From positions 1 through 64,000 of the forward strand of contig JAJPJC010000344.1 in the NCBI GenBank assembly GCA_021324445.1: 64,000 nt of DNA. The letters are read 5' to 3'. A model generated the notes under the pieces. The model searched no databases. It had not been told where the DNA came from and saw nothing but the letters and a program-made list of their open reading frames with translations. Origin of the DNA: Isosphaeraceae bacterium (GTDB lineage Bacteria; Planctomycetota; Planctomycetia; Isosphaerales; Isosphaeraceae). Both the position numbers and the translations under genes were made by a program. Positions 54,175 to 61,890 of this stretch are shown here, one piece after another. Position 1 is the stretch's first letter. The number at the start of each line of letters is the position of its first letter.

Positions 54175-55443
54175 GTGAATCTCGCACATCTGGGATTGCT
54201 GGCGACCCTCCTGGCGACGTCCGCAACAGGCCAGGACCCCGCGGATCAGGACCAAGCCGCGGGGGCGGACAGGCATCGCGTCTCGGGCGTGGAGATCGCG
54301 GCGGTCGTCGAGGGCCAGAACCAGTTCGCCCTCGATCTCTACGCCCGGCTGCACGAACGGCCGGGCAACCTCTGCTTCTCTCCCCTCAGCCTGGCCGCCG
54401 CCCTCACGATGGCCCACGCCGGCGCCCATGGCGAGACGGCCGAGCAGATCGCCAGGGTGCTGCACCTGCCCGCCGACGGCGGATCCGCCGGGCGGGCCAG
54501 CGGCGCCCTGCTGCGCGGGCTCTCGGGCGACGCCGGGCCGCGGGGCGTCCAGCTCACCTGGGCGAACTCCCTGTGGGCCGCGAAGCAGCTCGGCCTCCTG
54601 CCGGAATTCGCCAGCCTCCTCCAGGAACGATACGCCTCCGCGCCGAGTGTGGTTGACTTCCAGGGCGATCCCGAATCGGCGCGACGGGCCATCAACGGGT
54701 GGATTGGGGCGCACACCGATGGGAAAGTCCCCGAATTCTTCCAGCCGGGAGTCATCGACGGCCACACGCAGCTCGTGCTGGCCAATGCCCTGACGTTCCG
54801 GGGCAGGTGGGCCGCCGCGTTCCAGAAGGAGAGGACCCAGCCCGGGGCCTTCCGGCTCTCGCCCGGGAGGCAAGTCCAGGTGCCCTTCATGCAGCAGACC
54901 GGCAAGTTCCGGCGGGCCGCCACGGACTTCGGCGAGATCCTGGAGCTCCCATACTCCGGCCACGACGTCGCCTTCCTGCTGCTCCTGCCTCGCCAAGCGG
55001 ACCGCCTGGCGGAGCTGGAGAAACGGCTGACGGCCTCGTCCCTGGCCGAATGGACCCGACGGCTCAAGCCGGAGAGCCTGGTCCTGAGCCTGCCCCGATT
55101 CGCCATCGACCGGGAACTGCACCTCGAAGACGACCTATCCGAGCTGGGCATGCCGCGGGCATTCCGCCCGGATGCCGCCGATTTCAGCGGACTCTGCTCG
55201 GCCGGACAACCCGTCGCCCTGAGCGAGGTCGCCCAGCGAGTCCGCATCCAGGTCGACGAGACGGGGACCGAGGCCCAGGCCGCCACGGCGGTCCGCTCGG
55301 CCCGCGGACTCGGCGACTCGACCGTGCGCGAGCTCAAGGCCGATCATCCCTTCGTCTTCCTGCTGCGCGACCTGCGCACGGGGAGCATCCTGTTCCTGGG
55401 CCGGCTGTCGGACCCGGCGCCCCGCGCGCGGGACGACCGGTGA
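54175..55443 (+). CDS. Exported serpin-family protease inhibitor
   Basis: A 422-residue protein from GTG 54175 (AAAGGA seven bases upstream) with a signal peptide cut near ATGQ. It is a full-length serpin: NQFALDLYARL, NLCFSPLSLAAALTMAHAGAHG, the NALTFRGRW strand and the C-terminal signature LKADHPFVFLLRD. The reactive-loop hinge ETGTEAQAATAV (residues 362-373) matches inhibitory serpins (Gly at P15, Thr P14, small residues to P9, Thr P8). The scissile site should lie at RSARGLG (374-380), with Arg377 or Gly378 as P1. A basic P1 would suit Arg/Lys-specific caspase homologues such as those encoded upstream; plant AtSerpin1 is known to inhibit a metacaspase. Last gene of the run. Confidence 0.9.
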   Translation: MNLAHLGLLATLLATSATGQDPADQDQAAGADRHRVSGVEIAAVVEGQNQFALDLYARLHERPGNLCFSPLSLAAALTMAHAGAHGETAEQIARVLHLPADGGSAGRASGALLRGLSGDAGPRGVQLTWANSLWAAKQLGLLPEFASLLQERYASAPSVVDFQGDPESARRAINGWIGAHTDGKVPEFFQPGVIDGHTQLVLANALTFRGRWAAAFQKERTQPGAFRLSPGRQVQVPFMQQTGKFRRAATDFGEILELPYSGHDVAFLLLLPRQADRLAELEKRLTASSLAEWTRRLKPESLVLSLPRFAIDRELHLEDDLSELGMPRAFRPDAADFSGLCSAGQPVALSEVAQRVRIQVDETGTEAQAATAVRSARGLGDSTVRELKADHPFVFLLRDLRTGSILFLGRLSDPAPRARDDR

Positions 55444-55486
55444 AGCCGGCCCGCGTGGATACCGCGAATCGTTGAGGGACACGCCG

Positions 55487-55604
55487 ATGGCACGTTTTCC
55501 GATGCCGGCTCCAGGGGCGAGCCTGGTGTGGGCCCTCGGCCAGGCCACGGCCTCGGCGGCCGCGCAGCAGGCCAAGCAACTCGGCGACCAGCGCCAGGCC
55601 CTCA
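55487..55604 (+). pseudogene. Short orphan reading-frame start interrupted by a channel-gene fragment
   Basis: After GAGGG (55473-55477) an ATG at 55487 begins MARFPMPAPGASLVWALGQA, then AQQAKQLGDQRQALR, and after about 40 residues runs into the duplicated piece of the potassium-channel gene. The frame continues as nonsense to a stop near 55735. The visible part matches nothing I recognise. It may be the start of a gene broken by the insertion or an already decayed one. Confidence 0.35.
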
Positions 55605-55873
55605 GGGCACACGATCGTCCCGGGATTCGGCCGCCAGCGTGGCCATCGAGATGGATGAGCTGCCGATCCACGTCGCCAGTGGACTGGCCGGCCACAGCTT
55701 GCGCGATGCCGATATCAAGCGGCGCACGGGCGTGATCGTCATCGCCATCAAGCGAGCGGATGGAGGCCTGGAATTCCCCCCCTCCGGCGATGAGGTGCTG
55801 GCACCCGGCGATACCCTCGTGATCCTGGGCAACCGGGCGCACCTGGACCAGTTCCGCCGGCAGTTCTTCAAGG
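55605..55873 (+). pseudogene. Internally deleted copy of the potassium-channel gene 3' end (RCK domains)
   Basis: Bases 55605-55633 match 37197-37225 with one difference, and 55632-55873 match 37631-37872 with four differences in 242. The 407 bases between these parts of the parent are missing, which shifts the frame: GHTIVPGFGR is followed out of frame by AIEMDELPIHVAS. The copy ends one codon before the parent's stop. It has no pore, start or stop and cannot make a channel. Its high identity suggests a recent duplication over 18 kb. Confidence 0.9.
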
Positions 55874-56118
55874 GATCGTGGTGGCAGCCCGAGACCGCCC
55901 AGCCGCGACAGGAGTTTCCGGAACTCGCCAATGGTCAGGCCGGCACCTCGGACGATTGTGCCCATGGTGATGGCGTTGACCGGGTTGTGGCGCGGGATCG
56001 AGACGATCCGCGTACCGTCGGTCATCACGATATGTTTGCCCTGACGCCGGATCTGAAAGCCGGCCTTCTCCAGCGCGCGGACCGCATCGAGGTGGTTGAT
56101 GCCCGGCAGCTTGGGCAT
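55874..56118 (-). CDS. hicA: HicA-family toxin (mRNA interferase) whose reading frame has lost its stop
   Basis: ATG 56118 begins MPKLPGINHLDAVRALEKAGF, then RRQGKHIVMTDGTRIVSIPRHNPVN and IVRGAGLTIGEFRKLLSRL, the complete double-stranded-RNA-binding-like fold of HicA, with the conserved His in QGKHIV. The toxin cleaves mRNA when not held by HicB. It starts two bases after the hicB stop. The family protein normally ends near residue 75-82; here no stop occurs before the duplicated channel fragment at 55873, and the frame stays open through its antisense and into the antisense of the serpin gene to 55135 (327 codons). The coordinates given cover the HicA domain only. Whether the long fusion is made or toxic is unknown. 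Confidence 0.75.
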
Positions 56119-56120
56119 GG

Positions 56121-56324
56121 CTATTCGGGGATTACGACCTCACGGACCTCGCCCTCGGCCTCCGCAGCCAGCTCCGCCGCGACTTCGAGGTACTCGCGGA
56201 TGGCATCGGCGATGTTGTCCAGCGCCTCTTCTTCGGTGTCTCCCTGTGAGCAGCAGCCCGGCAGGCCAGGCACGGTGACGCTGTATCCTTCCTCCGATCG
56301 GTGGAGGGCGACCTTGTAGACCAT
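56121..56324 (-). CDS. hicB: HicB-family antitoxin
   Basis: A 67-residue protein with AGGAGAGG upstream of ATG 56324. The sequence MVYKVALHRSEEGYSVTVPGLPGCCSQGDTEEEALDNIADAIREYLE shows the partial RNase H-like HicB fold: YxVxxPxLPGCxSxGDTxEEAxxNIxEAI is the family pattern. It has no C-terminal DNA-binding domain, so it is the short form. It neutralises HicA by direct binding and may co-repress the operon. The order antitoxin-toxin with a two-base gap is common for this type. It lies 50 bases downstream of rpsI on the same strand, so it may be read through from the ribosomal-protein operon. Confidence 0.85.
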   Translation of the reverse strand: MVYKVALHRSEEGYSVTVPGLPGCCSQGDTEEEALDNIADAIREYLEVAAELAAEAEGEVREVVIPE

Positions 56325-56374
56325 GCCGACCTCTCCTCACCAAACGATCATCGCGCCCTCAGACCGGACACCGG

Positions 56375-56776
56375 CTACCGCTTGGAGAACTGGAAGCTCT
56401 TGCGGGCCTTCTTGTGGCCGAACTTCTTGCGTTCGACCATGCGGGCGTCGCGGGTCAGGAGACCGCCATTCCGAAGTGCGCCCTCGAGGTCGGGGCGATA
56501 GTCCTTCAGTGCGCGAGCCAGGCCCAGCATCACGGCGCCGGACTGGCTGAGCTTGCCGCTGCCGTTGACGTTGACGAACACATCGATCCGGCCGCCCATG
56601 TCGGTGGCGGCCAGCGGCGCGCGGACGTCCATCCGCTGGACTTCCAGCGGGAAATATGCGTTGACGTCCAGGCCGTTGATGATGAACTGACCGGTTCCCT
56701 CGCGGATCCGGACCCGAGCGACCGCGGTCTTCCGCCGCCCCGTCCCCCAGGTGAATTGTTCCTGCACTGTCGCCAT
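56375..56776 (-). CDS. rpsI: 30S ribosomal protein S9
   Basis: A 133-residue protein with all family features: WGTGRRKTAVARVRIREGTG near the N-terminus, FINGLDV-type core, GGRIDVFVNVNGSGKLSQSGAV, LARAL, and the basic C-terminus RDARMVERKKFGHKKARKSFQFSKR whose tail reaches the ribosomal P site. It follows rplM by 57 bases on the same strand, the usual rplM-rpsI operon. Length is normal. Confidence 0.97.
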   Translation of the reverse strand: MATVQEQFTWGTGRRKTAVARVRIREGTGQFIINGLDVNAYFPLEVQRMDVRAPLAATDMGGRIDVFVNVNGSGKLSQSGAVMLGLARALKDYRPDLEGALRNGGLLTRDARMVERKKFGHKKARKSFQFSKR

Positions 56777-56833
56777 GATGACCCTTTCTTGACCCTGGCA
56801 ATGTCCTGATCCGCGACGAGCTCCCGGGCCCGG

Positions 56834-57529
56834 TTAGCTCTGGGGCGATTCGGGAGCGGCCTCGGGCTCGGCCGGCGGCTCGGTTGGCGGGGGCGGTGAC
56901 GCCTCGGCCGGTGGCGCTTCCGAGGCCGGTGGGGGAAGGGCGGTCTCAGCCGGCGGCGTTTCGAGGGCCGCGACGGGCTCGGCCTGGGGCGTCGGCGGGA
57001 TGCCGGCCCCCTCCGCCGTTGGGGCTGTGGAACGGGCTCCGTTCTCCTTCGGCGCGGGCGGCGTCAGGTAGACCGCCCCGGCCGGGGTGGGACGCCCGGA
57101 GAGCGGCTCCAGCGGGATCGGTTGCTGGGCCTGGTGCGGATGGTTCGGGCCCACGTAGAGCTTCAGCTTCGCCAGCATGTGCCGGCCAATCTTGTTCTTC
57201 GGCATCATCCGCTGCACGGCCAGCTCGAGAATCCGCTCGGGCCGGCGCTGGAACAACTTCCAGGCCGCCTCGTCCTTCTGCCCCCCCGGATAGCCCGTGT
57301 ACCGCTGATACGACTTCTGCCGCCACTTCTCCCCGGTGAAGACCACCTTATCGACATTGGTCACGATCACGTAGTCGCCGGTGTCGATGTGGGGTGTGTA
57401 GGTCGGCCGGTGCTTTCCCATCAGGATCGGCGCAATCTGCGCCGCCAGCCGCCCGACCACCATCCCCTCGGCGTCGATGACGTACCAATGTTTCGCCAGT
57501 TCCCCGGCTTTCGCTTGATAACACTTCAT
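56834..57529 (-). CDS. rplM: 50S ribosomal protein L13 with long Pro/Ala/Glu-rich C-terminal extension
   Basis: The first 145 or so residues are normal L13: HWYVIDAEGMVVGRLAAQIAPILMGKHRPTYTPHIDTGDYVIV, KVVFTGEKWRQKSYQRYTGYPGG, and RMMPKNKIGRHMLAKLKLYVGPNHPHQAQQP, a large-subunit assembly protein. The gene then continues without a stop for about 85 further residues rich in Pro, Ala and Glu (PPAETALPPPASEAPPAEASP), giving 231 residues in total where about 145 is usual. The tail is low in complexity, acidic and probably disordered. rpsI follows after 57 bases. Confidence 0.95.
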   Translation of the reverse strand: MKCYQAKAGELAKHWYVIDAEGMVVGRLAAQIAPILMGKHRPTYTPHIDTGDYVIVTNVDKVVFTGEKWRQKSYQRYTGYPGGQKDEAAWKLFQRRPERILELAVQRMMPKNKIGRHMLAKLKLYVGPNHPHQAQQPIPLEPLSGRPTPAGAVYLTPPAPKENGARSTAPTAEGAGIPPTPQAEPVAALETPPAETALPPPASEAPPAEASPPPPTEPPAEPEAAPESPQS

Positions 57530-58005
57530 GGAGCATGAGCCTGGCGCGTAAAGTCAACAAGATCCCCATCTCGTCGTTGCGACGAAAACGACAATGCTAC
57601 CATGAGGATCCCGCACGTCAAGAGGCTTCCGGACCCGCGCGGGCAAGCATGAGGGATCGCAATCGCGAATGACGCGTCGTGTCGGGACCTCGAGGTGCCG
57701 CAGGCCCGGCGGCATCGTGAAAAACTCGGCGGGCTTTGAAAGATGCTCTTGGGGTTCTTCCGATATAACGCCAGCGCTGCCAGGAGTTTCTTCTGACCGC
57801 GCCGAATGGGATCGCACCGAAACGGTGCCAGGGAAGATCGGTGGGGCATCCGCTCGGGGATGGGATCCCTCCTCACGCCCTCCGGTCCCGCCGAGGCGCT
57901 CTGTCCCTGCGCCCGGGGGGATCCGTTGCCGGAGCGCGGGGACTGCTGCGCGCAGGTCCCGATCGAATCGCCGGCGTGCTCCACCATTCCGACTCAGGAG
58001 GCTCC
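57530..58005. other. Divergent intergenic region between rplM and a cytochrome gene
   Basis: About 475 bases. The part next to rplM is AT-richer (57545-57605), with a small dyad TCGTCGTTGCGACGA at about 57572-57586, and should carry the ribosomal-protein promoter on the minus strand. The rest shows open frames on both strands with no recognisable protein. Confidence 0.45.
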
Positions 58006-58641
58006 ATGGAATCGGGCAGAATCCCCCGCGGACCGAGCCGCAGGGTGGGTGGTCGGGCCGCGATCATCCCGGCGGCGGTGCTTCTCGGCTTGACCGTCAC
58101 CACCAGCATGGGTGGAGACCACCCCTGGGGCTGGTTCTTTCACAGGCACGCTCACCCCGGTCCGATCCCGAGCCTGGGGGCTGGCGAATGGTTCTGGATG
58201 CGCAGCCCCGAGCAAGAAAAAGTGGTGGTGATGAGCCTGTATAACCGGTATTGCATCCGGTGCCACGGCGTGGATGGACGGGGCGTTTGGGATATCCCGA
58301 ACATCCCGGACTTCACCGACGTCCGCTGGCAGTCCTGCCGGACGGACGATCAGATTGTTCGGATCGTCATCGAGGGACGGGGCGCGGTCATGCCCGCATT
58401 CCGGGGGACGCTGGCCCTGGATGAAGCCTGGGGAATGGCCCGATACCTCAGGACCTTTGTTCCCGGTACCGAGGTCTCCCGACCGGATCTCGGCTCGGGT
58501 GGCACGCGCGGCGCGACGACGCCCACCCCCGCGCCCACGAACACAACGCCAGCCAATCCTGCGCCCACGTCGGCCATGACGCGCCCGGCGGCCACGCCTC
58601 CGTTGCCGGAAGGCTGGGCGCCGGGTGCCGTGACGCGGTGA
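58006..58641 (+). CDS. Monohaem c-type cytochrome, exported
   Basis: A 211-residue protein. ATG 58006 is preceded by AGGAGG at five bases. The N-terminus has a basic run and a hydrophobic signal (AAIIPAAVLLGLTVTTS). One haem motif, CIRCH, lies at about residue 86-90 in LYNRYCIRCHGVDGRGVW, and the axial Met is probably in VMPAFRGTLA about 45 residues later, the class I cytochrome c layout. The C-terminal 50 residues are rich in Thr, Pro and Ala and probably disordered. The domain resembles cbb3/CccA-type small cytochromes. It would carry electrons in the periplasm; its partner is not in the window. Confidence 0.85.
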   Translation: MESGRIPRGPSRRVGGRAAIIPAAVLLGLTVTTSMGGDHPWGWFFHRHAHPGPIPSLGAGEWFWMRSPEQEKVVVMSLYNRYCIRCHGVDGRGVWDIPNIPDFTDVRWQSCRTDDQIVRIVIEGRGAVMPAFRGTLALDEAWGMARYLRTFVPGTEVSRPDLGSGGTRGATTPTPAPTNTTPANPAPTSAMTRPAATPPLPEGWAPGAVTR

Positions 58642-58654
58642 GGATGCCGCGGCC

Positions 58655-59098
58655 TCACCTGGCCTCGGAAGGCTCCTCAGTTTCCGACGGCTTGGGCCGG
58701 GAGCCCCTCTCGTCCAGGCGCGGGGGCGATTCCTGGTTCACGAATGCCGGCGGCTTCAGGTGGAAGTGCGCTTCCGTCCATTCGGCGGCCTTCTCGAAGC
58801 GCACCTTCTCCTTGAGGCAGTGCTGCTCCCAGGACCGGATGCGGTCCACCTGCCGTTGGAACTTCTGCGCCTTCGCCGGCTCCCCGGTCACCGCGAAGAC
58901 TTTCATCTGGTTCTCCAGGGATGCGGCGTCGCGCTTGGCCTTGTCCGCGGCTTCCTGCCAGTTGATCGCCATCTGGCGGTAATAGGCGTCGACATCCTGA
59001 GTCATCATCGCGCAGCCCGCGCAGGATGACCCCATCATGAGCAAACCCAGCAGGCGCGCCAGCGCCGGCGGGCGCATCCGGTTCGTGATCGTTGGCAT
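58655..59098 (-). CDS. Putative lipoprotein of unknown function
   Basis: A 147-residue protein. ATG 59098 is chosen for the GGGAGG eight bases upstream and because it places a lipoprotein signal correctly: LARLLGLLMMGSSCAGC, with the lipidated Cys in the CAGC box. The mature part is helical and charged (YYRQMAINWQEAADKAKRDAASLENQMKVFA), suggesting a coiled coil, and ends in a disordered Pro/Glu/Arg-rich tail. No family was recognised. It converges on the cytochrome c gene (13 bases apart) and is downstream of homoserine dehydrogenase, with 137 bases between, but no functional link is evident. Confidence 0.7.
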   Translation of the reverse strand: MPTITNRMRPPALARLLGLLMMGSSCAGCAMMTQDVDAYYRQMAINWQEAADKAKRDAASLENQMKVFAVTGEPAKAQKFQRQVDRIRSWEQHCLKEKVRFEKAAEWTEAHFHLKPPAFVNQESPPRLDERGSRPKPSETEEPSEAR

Positions 59099-59235
59099 CA
59101 CCGCGACCTCCCTGTCGTCGGTTCCGTCCCCGCGCGGCCGAGCCGCGAATGGAATGGGATTGCCGGTGCCGGCTCCATCCGGCAACCTGGTCCCTGGCGC
59201 GGGCATCTTATGAGAAGAAATGAGAAGGGGCAATC

Positions 59236-60540
59236 TCAGTCTTCCACGCCGAGGCAGACGCTCGGGGCGTGGACGACGCCCAGCCGGTCGATCTCCTCCA
59301 GGGCCGCGTGCAGGTCAGCCTGGATGGCATGGTGGGTCATGATGACCAGGGGAACCGGGCTATCGGCGGGTGCATCGTCGCCGGGGTCGTGCTGGATGAC
59401 GCTGGCGATGCTGATCCCGTGATCGCCCAGGATCTGCGCCAACTGGGCGAGCACTCCGGGCCGATCGGCGATGGTGAAGCGCAGGTGATAGCGGCTCTGG
59501 ATCTGGCTCGGAGGGGTCAGACAGACCGGTGGTGCCGATTCCGACCAGAGGGTCCGCGATCGTGACGGCAGCCCGGCGCGGCCGGTGGCGACGTCGATCA
59601 GGTCGGCGATGACGGCCGAGGCGGTCGGCATCGCGCCGGCGCCCCGGCCGTAGAAGAGCGTATCGCCGACGGCATCGCCGACGACGCGGATCGCGTTGTA
59701 AGGACCGCGGACCTCGGCCAGCGGCGTGCCGCGGCGGACCAGGGTCGGCGCCACCCGCAGCTCCAGGCCGGCCGCCGACAGCTTGGCCAGGGCCAGGAGC
59801 TTGATCACGTAGCCCAGCTCGCCGGCGTACTTCAAGTCGGCGAGCTGGAGGCGATCAATCCCCTGGCGCGGGATGACCTCGAGCCGGACATCGGCCTCGA
59901 AGGCGAGCTGAGCCAGGATCGCCAGTTTATGGGCCGTGTCGGTGCCGTCGACGTCCAGAGTCGGATCGGCCTCCGCATAGCCGAGCTGCTGGGCCTGCCG
60001 GAGCGCTTCCTCGTAGGGTAGGCCCTCTTCGGTCATCCGGGTCAGGATGAAGTTGCAGGTGCCGTTGACGATGGCGGCCAGGCTCTGGACCTGGTTGGCC
60101 GCCAGCGCCACGCCCAGGGCCTGCACGATCGGGATCCCGCCGCCGACGCTCCCCTCGAAGGCCACGGCGCGCCCCGCGGCGCGCGCCCGGGCGAAAACCT
60201 CCGCCCCATGCTCGGCCAGCAGGGCCTTGTTGGCCGTGACCACGTGCTTGCCCGCGGCCAGCGCCGCCAGCACGTACCCCAAGGCCGGATCCGTCCCTCC
60301 CATGGTTTCGATCACGACCTCGACCTCGGGGTCATCCAGGAGCTGTCCGACGTCGGTCGTGACCTGGACTCCCTCCAGCGCGACGCCGCGGGCCTTCGCC
60401 GGGTCGCGCACCACCGCCCATTTCCAGCGGAAGGGCCGGCCGGCGCGCCGGGCCAGGCGATCGGGATGCTCGGTCAACAGCCGCGCCACCCCGGTCCCAA
60501 CTGTCCCCAGGCCAATCAAGCCGATGGTCACCGGGTTCAT
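59236..60540 (-). CDS. hom: Homoserine dehydrogenase
   Basis: A 434-residue enzyme of the aspartate pathway that reduces aspartate-4-semialdehyde to homoserine, leading to threonine and methionine. The N-terminal NAD(P) fold has IGLIGLGTVGTGVARLL; VVTANKALLAEHG and FEGSVGGGIPIVQAL follow; the catalytic and metal region has IVNGTCNFILTRM, QQLGYAEADPTLDVDGTDTAHKLAILA. The last 80 residues form an ACT domain (YHLRFTIADRPGVLAQLAQILGDHGISI), which in this family carries feedback regulation by threonine. It starts eight bases after the stop of the DUF1569 gene on the same strand. Confidence 0.95.
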   Translation of the reverse strand: MNPVTIGLIGLGTVGTGVARLLTEHPDRLARRAGRPFRWKWAVVRDPAKARGVALEGVQVTTDVGQLLDDPEVEVVIETMGGTDPALGYVLAALAAGKHVVTANKALLAEHGAEVFARARAAGRAVAFEGSVGGGIPIVQALGVALAANQVQSLAAIVNGTCNFILTRMTEEGLPYEEALRQAQQLGYAEADPTLDVDGTDTAHKLAILAQLAFEADVRLEVIPRQGIDRLQLADLKYAGELGYVIKLLALAKLSAAGLELRVAPTLVRRGTPLAEVRGPYNAIRVVGDAVGDTLFYGRGAGAMPTASAVIADLIDVATGRAGLPSRSRTLWSESAPPVCLTPPSQIQSRYHLRFTIADRPGVLAQLAQILGDHGISIASVIQHDPGDDAPADSPVPLVIMTHHAIQADLHAALEEIDRLGVVHAPSVCLGVED

Positions 60541-60547
60541 TTGAACC

Positions 60548-61024
60548 TCAGTTCCGCGGGACGAGGAAGCTCATGTGCAGGGCCGCATGGTTGAGGTGGA
60601 GCTGATTCCACTCCTCGTGGGAGAGGGGTCCCAGGAAGGCGCTGGGGGCGCGGTTCGGCTCTCGTTCCTGACGTGCGATGGCAGCCCGCAGCGCGGCCAG
60701 ACCTTCGTCGGTGGACGTCGGTCCGGGCACGAGGTTCTTGGCCGCCGCGGGGGGAAGCTTGAACCCCGGCGACATCGGACCGCGCAAGATCCGCTTCTTC
60801 ATCATCCGCGCCATCAGGCGAAACCACCAGGAGGGCCTGGAATCGGCACCGTCGATCGAGTCGTTCAGCGAGTTCGCCAGGTGCATGAAGATCTGGCCCG
60901 CCGACCAGTTGCCCAGCGCCTCGACGCGACCCTTGCTGATCCGCTCGGCATCGGCCAGCACGTCGCGCAGCGAGGTGTACTGGACCTTGCGACGACCTTG
61001 CACCTTGCTCGTTTCCGTGGGCAT
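60548..61024 (-). CDS. DUF1569 (DinB-like) protein
   Basis: A 158-residue protein with the features of the DUF1569/DinB-like four-helix bundle: LGNWSAGQIFMHLANSLNDSIDG with the first conserved His, GFKLPPAAAKNLVPGP, and a C-terminal LSHEEWNQLHLNHAALHMSFL with the other His positions that usually bind a metal. The biochemical activity of this family is not known; related DinB-type proteins are thiol-dependent transferases. It is cytoplasmic, and lies eight bases upstream of homoserine dehydrogenase in the same direction, so they are likely co-transcribed. Confidence 0.8.
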   Translation of the reverse strand: MPTETSKVQGRRKVQYTSLRDVLADAERISKGRVEALGNWSAGQIFMHLANSLNDSIDGADSRPSWWFRLMARMMKKRILRGPMSPGFKLPPAAAKNLVPGPTSTDEGLAALRAAIARQEREPNRAPSAFLGPLSHEEWNQLHLNHAALHMSFLVPRN

Positions 61025-61302
61025 GAGAGACTCCCCAAGCCTGTGGGATCCAGGCCATGCGGTCCACCGACGGTCGGATCAGCCCAGCGAACCAAGCTGG
61101 GTCCGATGACTCATCTCATACCCAAACTGCCAGATCGACGCCAGAGAATCTCCCTGCGAGGGCCGCGGGGCGCCCGCATCCAGGGGGTCGATGGATGCAA
61201 TATTCCAAATTCAGACTGCAAATGGGGATGCGTTGCAGGTCCTGAGCCGGGATGCGGAGGACGCCTGCCTCAGCTTGCGACCGGGCGCGTTGCCTCCTGA
61301 GC

Positions 61303-61890
61303 GGCAAGATCTTTCCCGGCCGGCCGTCGGTCGGGTCGTGGATCAGTCATGCCCTGGGGACCGAGAACTTCGGCACGCGCTGCTGGATGGCACGGCGGCT
61401 GGTGGAGGCGGGTGTCCGGTTCGTCCAGGTCCTGGTCCCTGTGAAGTTCGGCGGTGCACCGTGGGATCACCACGAGAAGATCAAGCCTGGCCTGGAGCAA
61501 ATCCGCCCCCTGGTCGATCGTCCCACGGCGGGCTTGATCCGCGACCTGAAGATGCGCGGACTCCTCGACACGACGATCGTGCTCTGGACCGGCGAGTTCG
61601 GCCGCCTGCCCATCTCCCAGAAGGGCGACGGCCGCGACCATAACCGCAATGCCTTCAGCCTGCTGCTGGCCGGCGGCGGCTTCAAGTCGGGATACGTCCA
61701 CGGGCGCACCGACGAGTTCGGCTACAAGGCGATCGACGCCCGCGTGAGCTGCCCCGACCTGCCGGCCACCATCCTCCACCAGTTGGGCCTGGACCACGAC
61801 CGCCTGAAATACCTCCACCACGGCCGCGAGGAGTCGCTGACCGACTCGCCGACTACCCACGCCCGCGTGGTCCAGGAATTGTTGTCTTAA
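61303..61890 (+). pseudogene. Decayed DUF1501 gene with internal deletion
   Basis: The open frame contains GRPSVGSWISHALGTEN, which is typical of the first third of DUF1501 (sulfatase-like, Tat-exported) proteins, joined directly to FGTRCWMARRLVEAGVRFVQV and the complete C-terminal part (WDHHEKI, LIRDLKMRGLLDTTIVLWTGEFGR, DGRDHNRNAFSLLLAGGG, CPDLPATILHQLGLDHDRL, HHGREESLT). About 250 residues that normally lie between are missing, and no start or Tat signal is present. DUF1501 proteins of planctomycetes are about 450-480 residues and are paired with DUF1553 proteins; no partner is nearby. The remnant is on the plus strand between the DUF1569 and dioxygenase genes. Confidence 0.8.
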
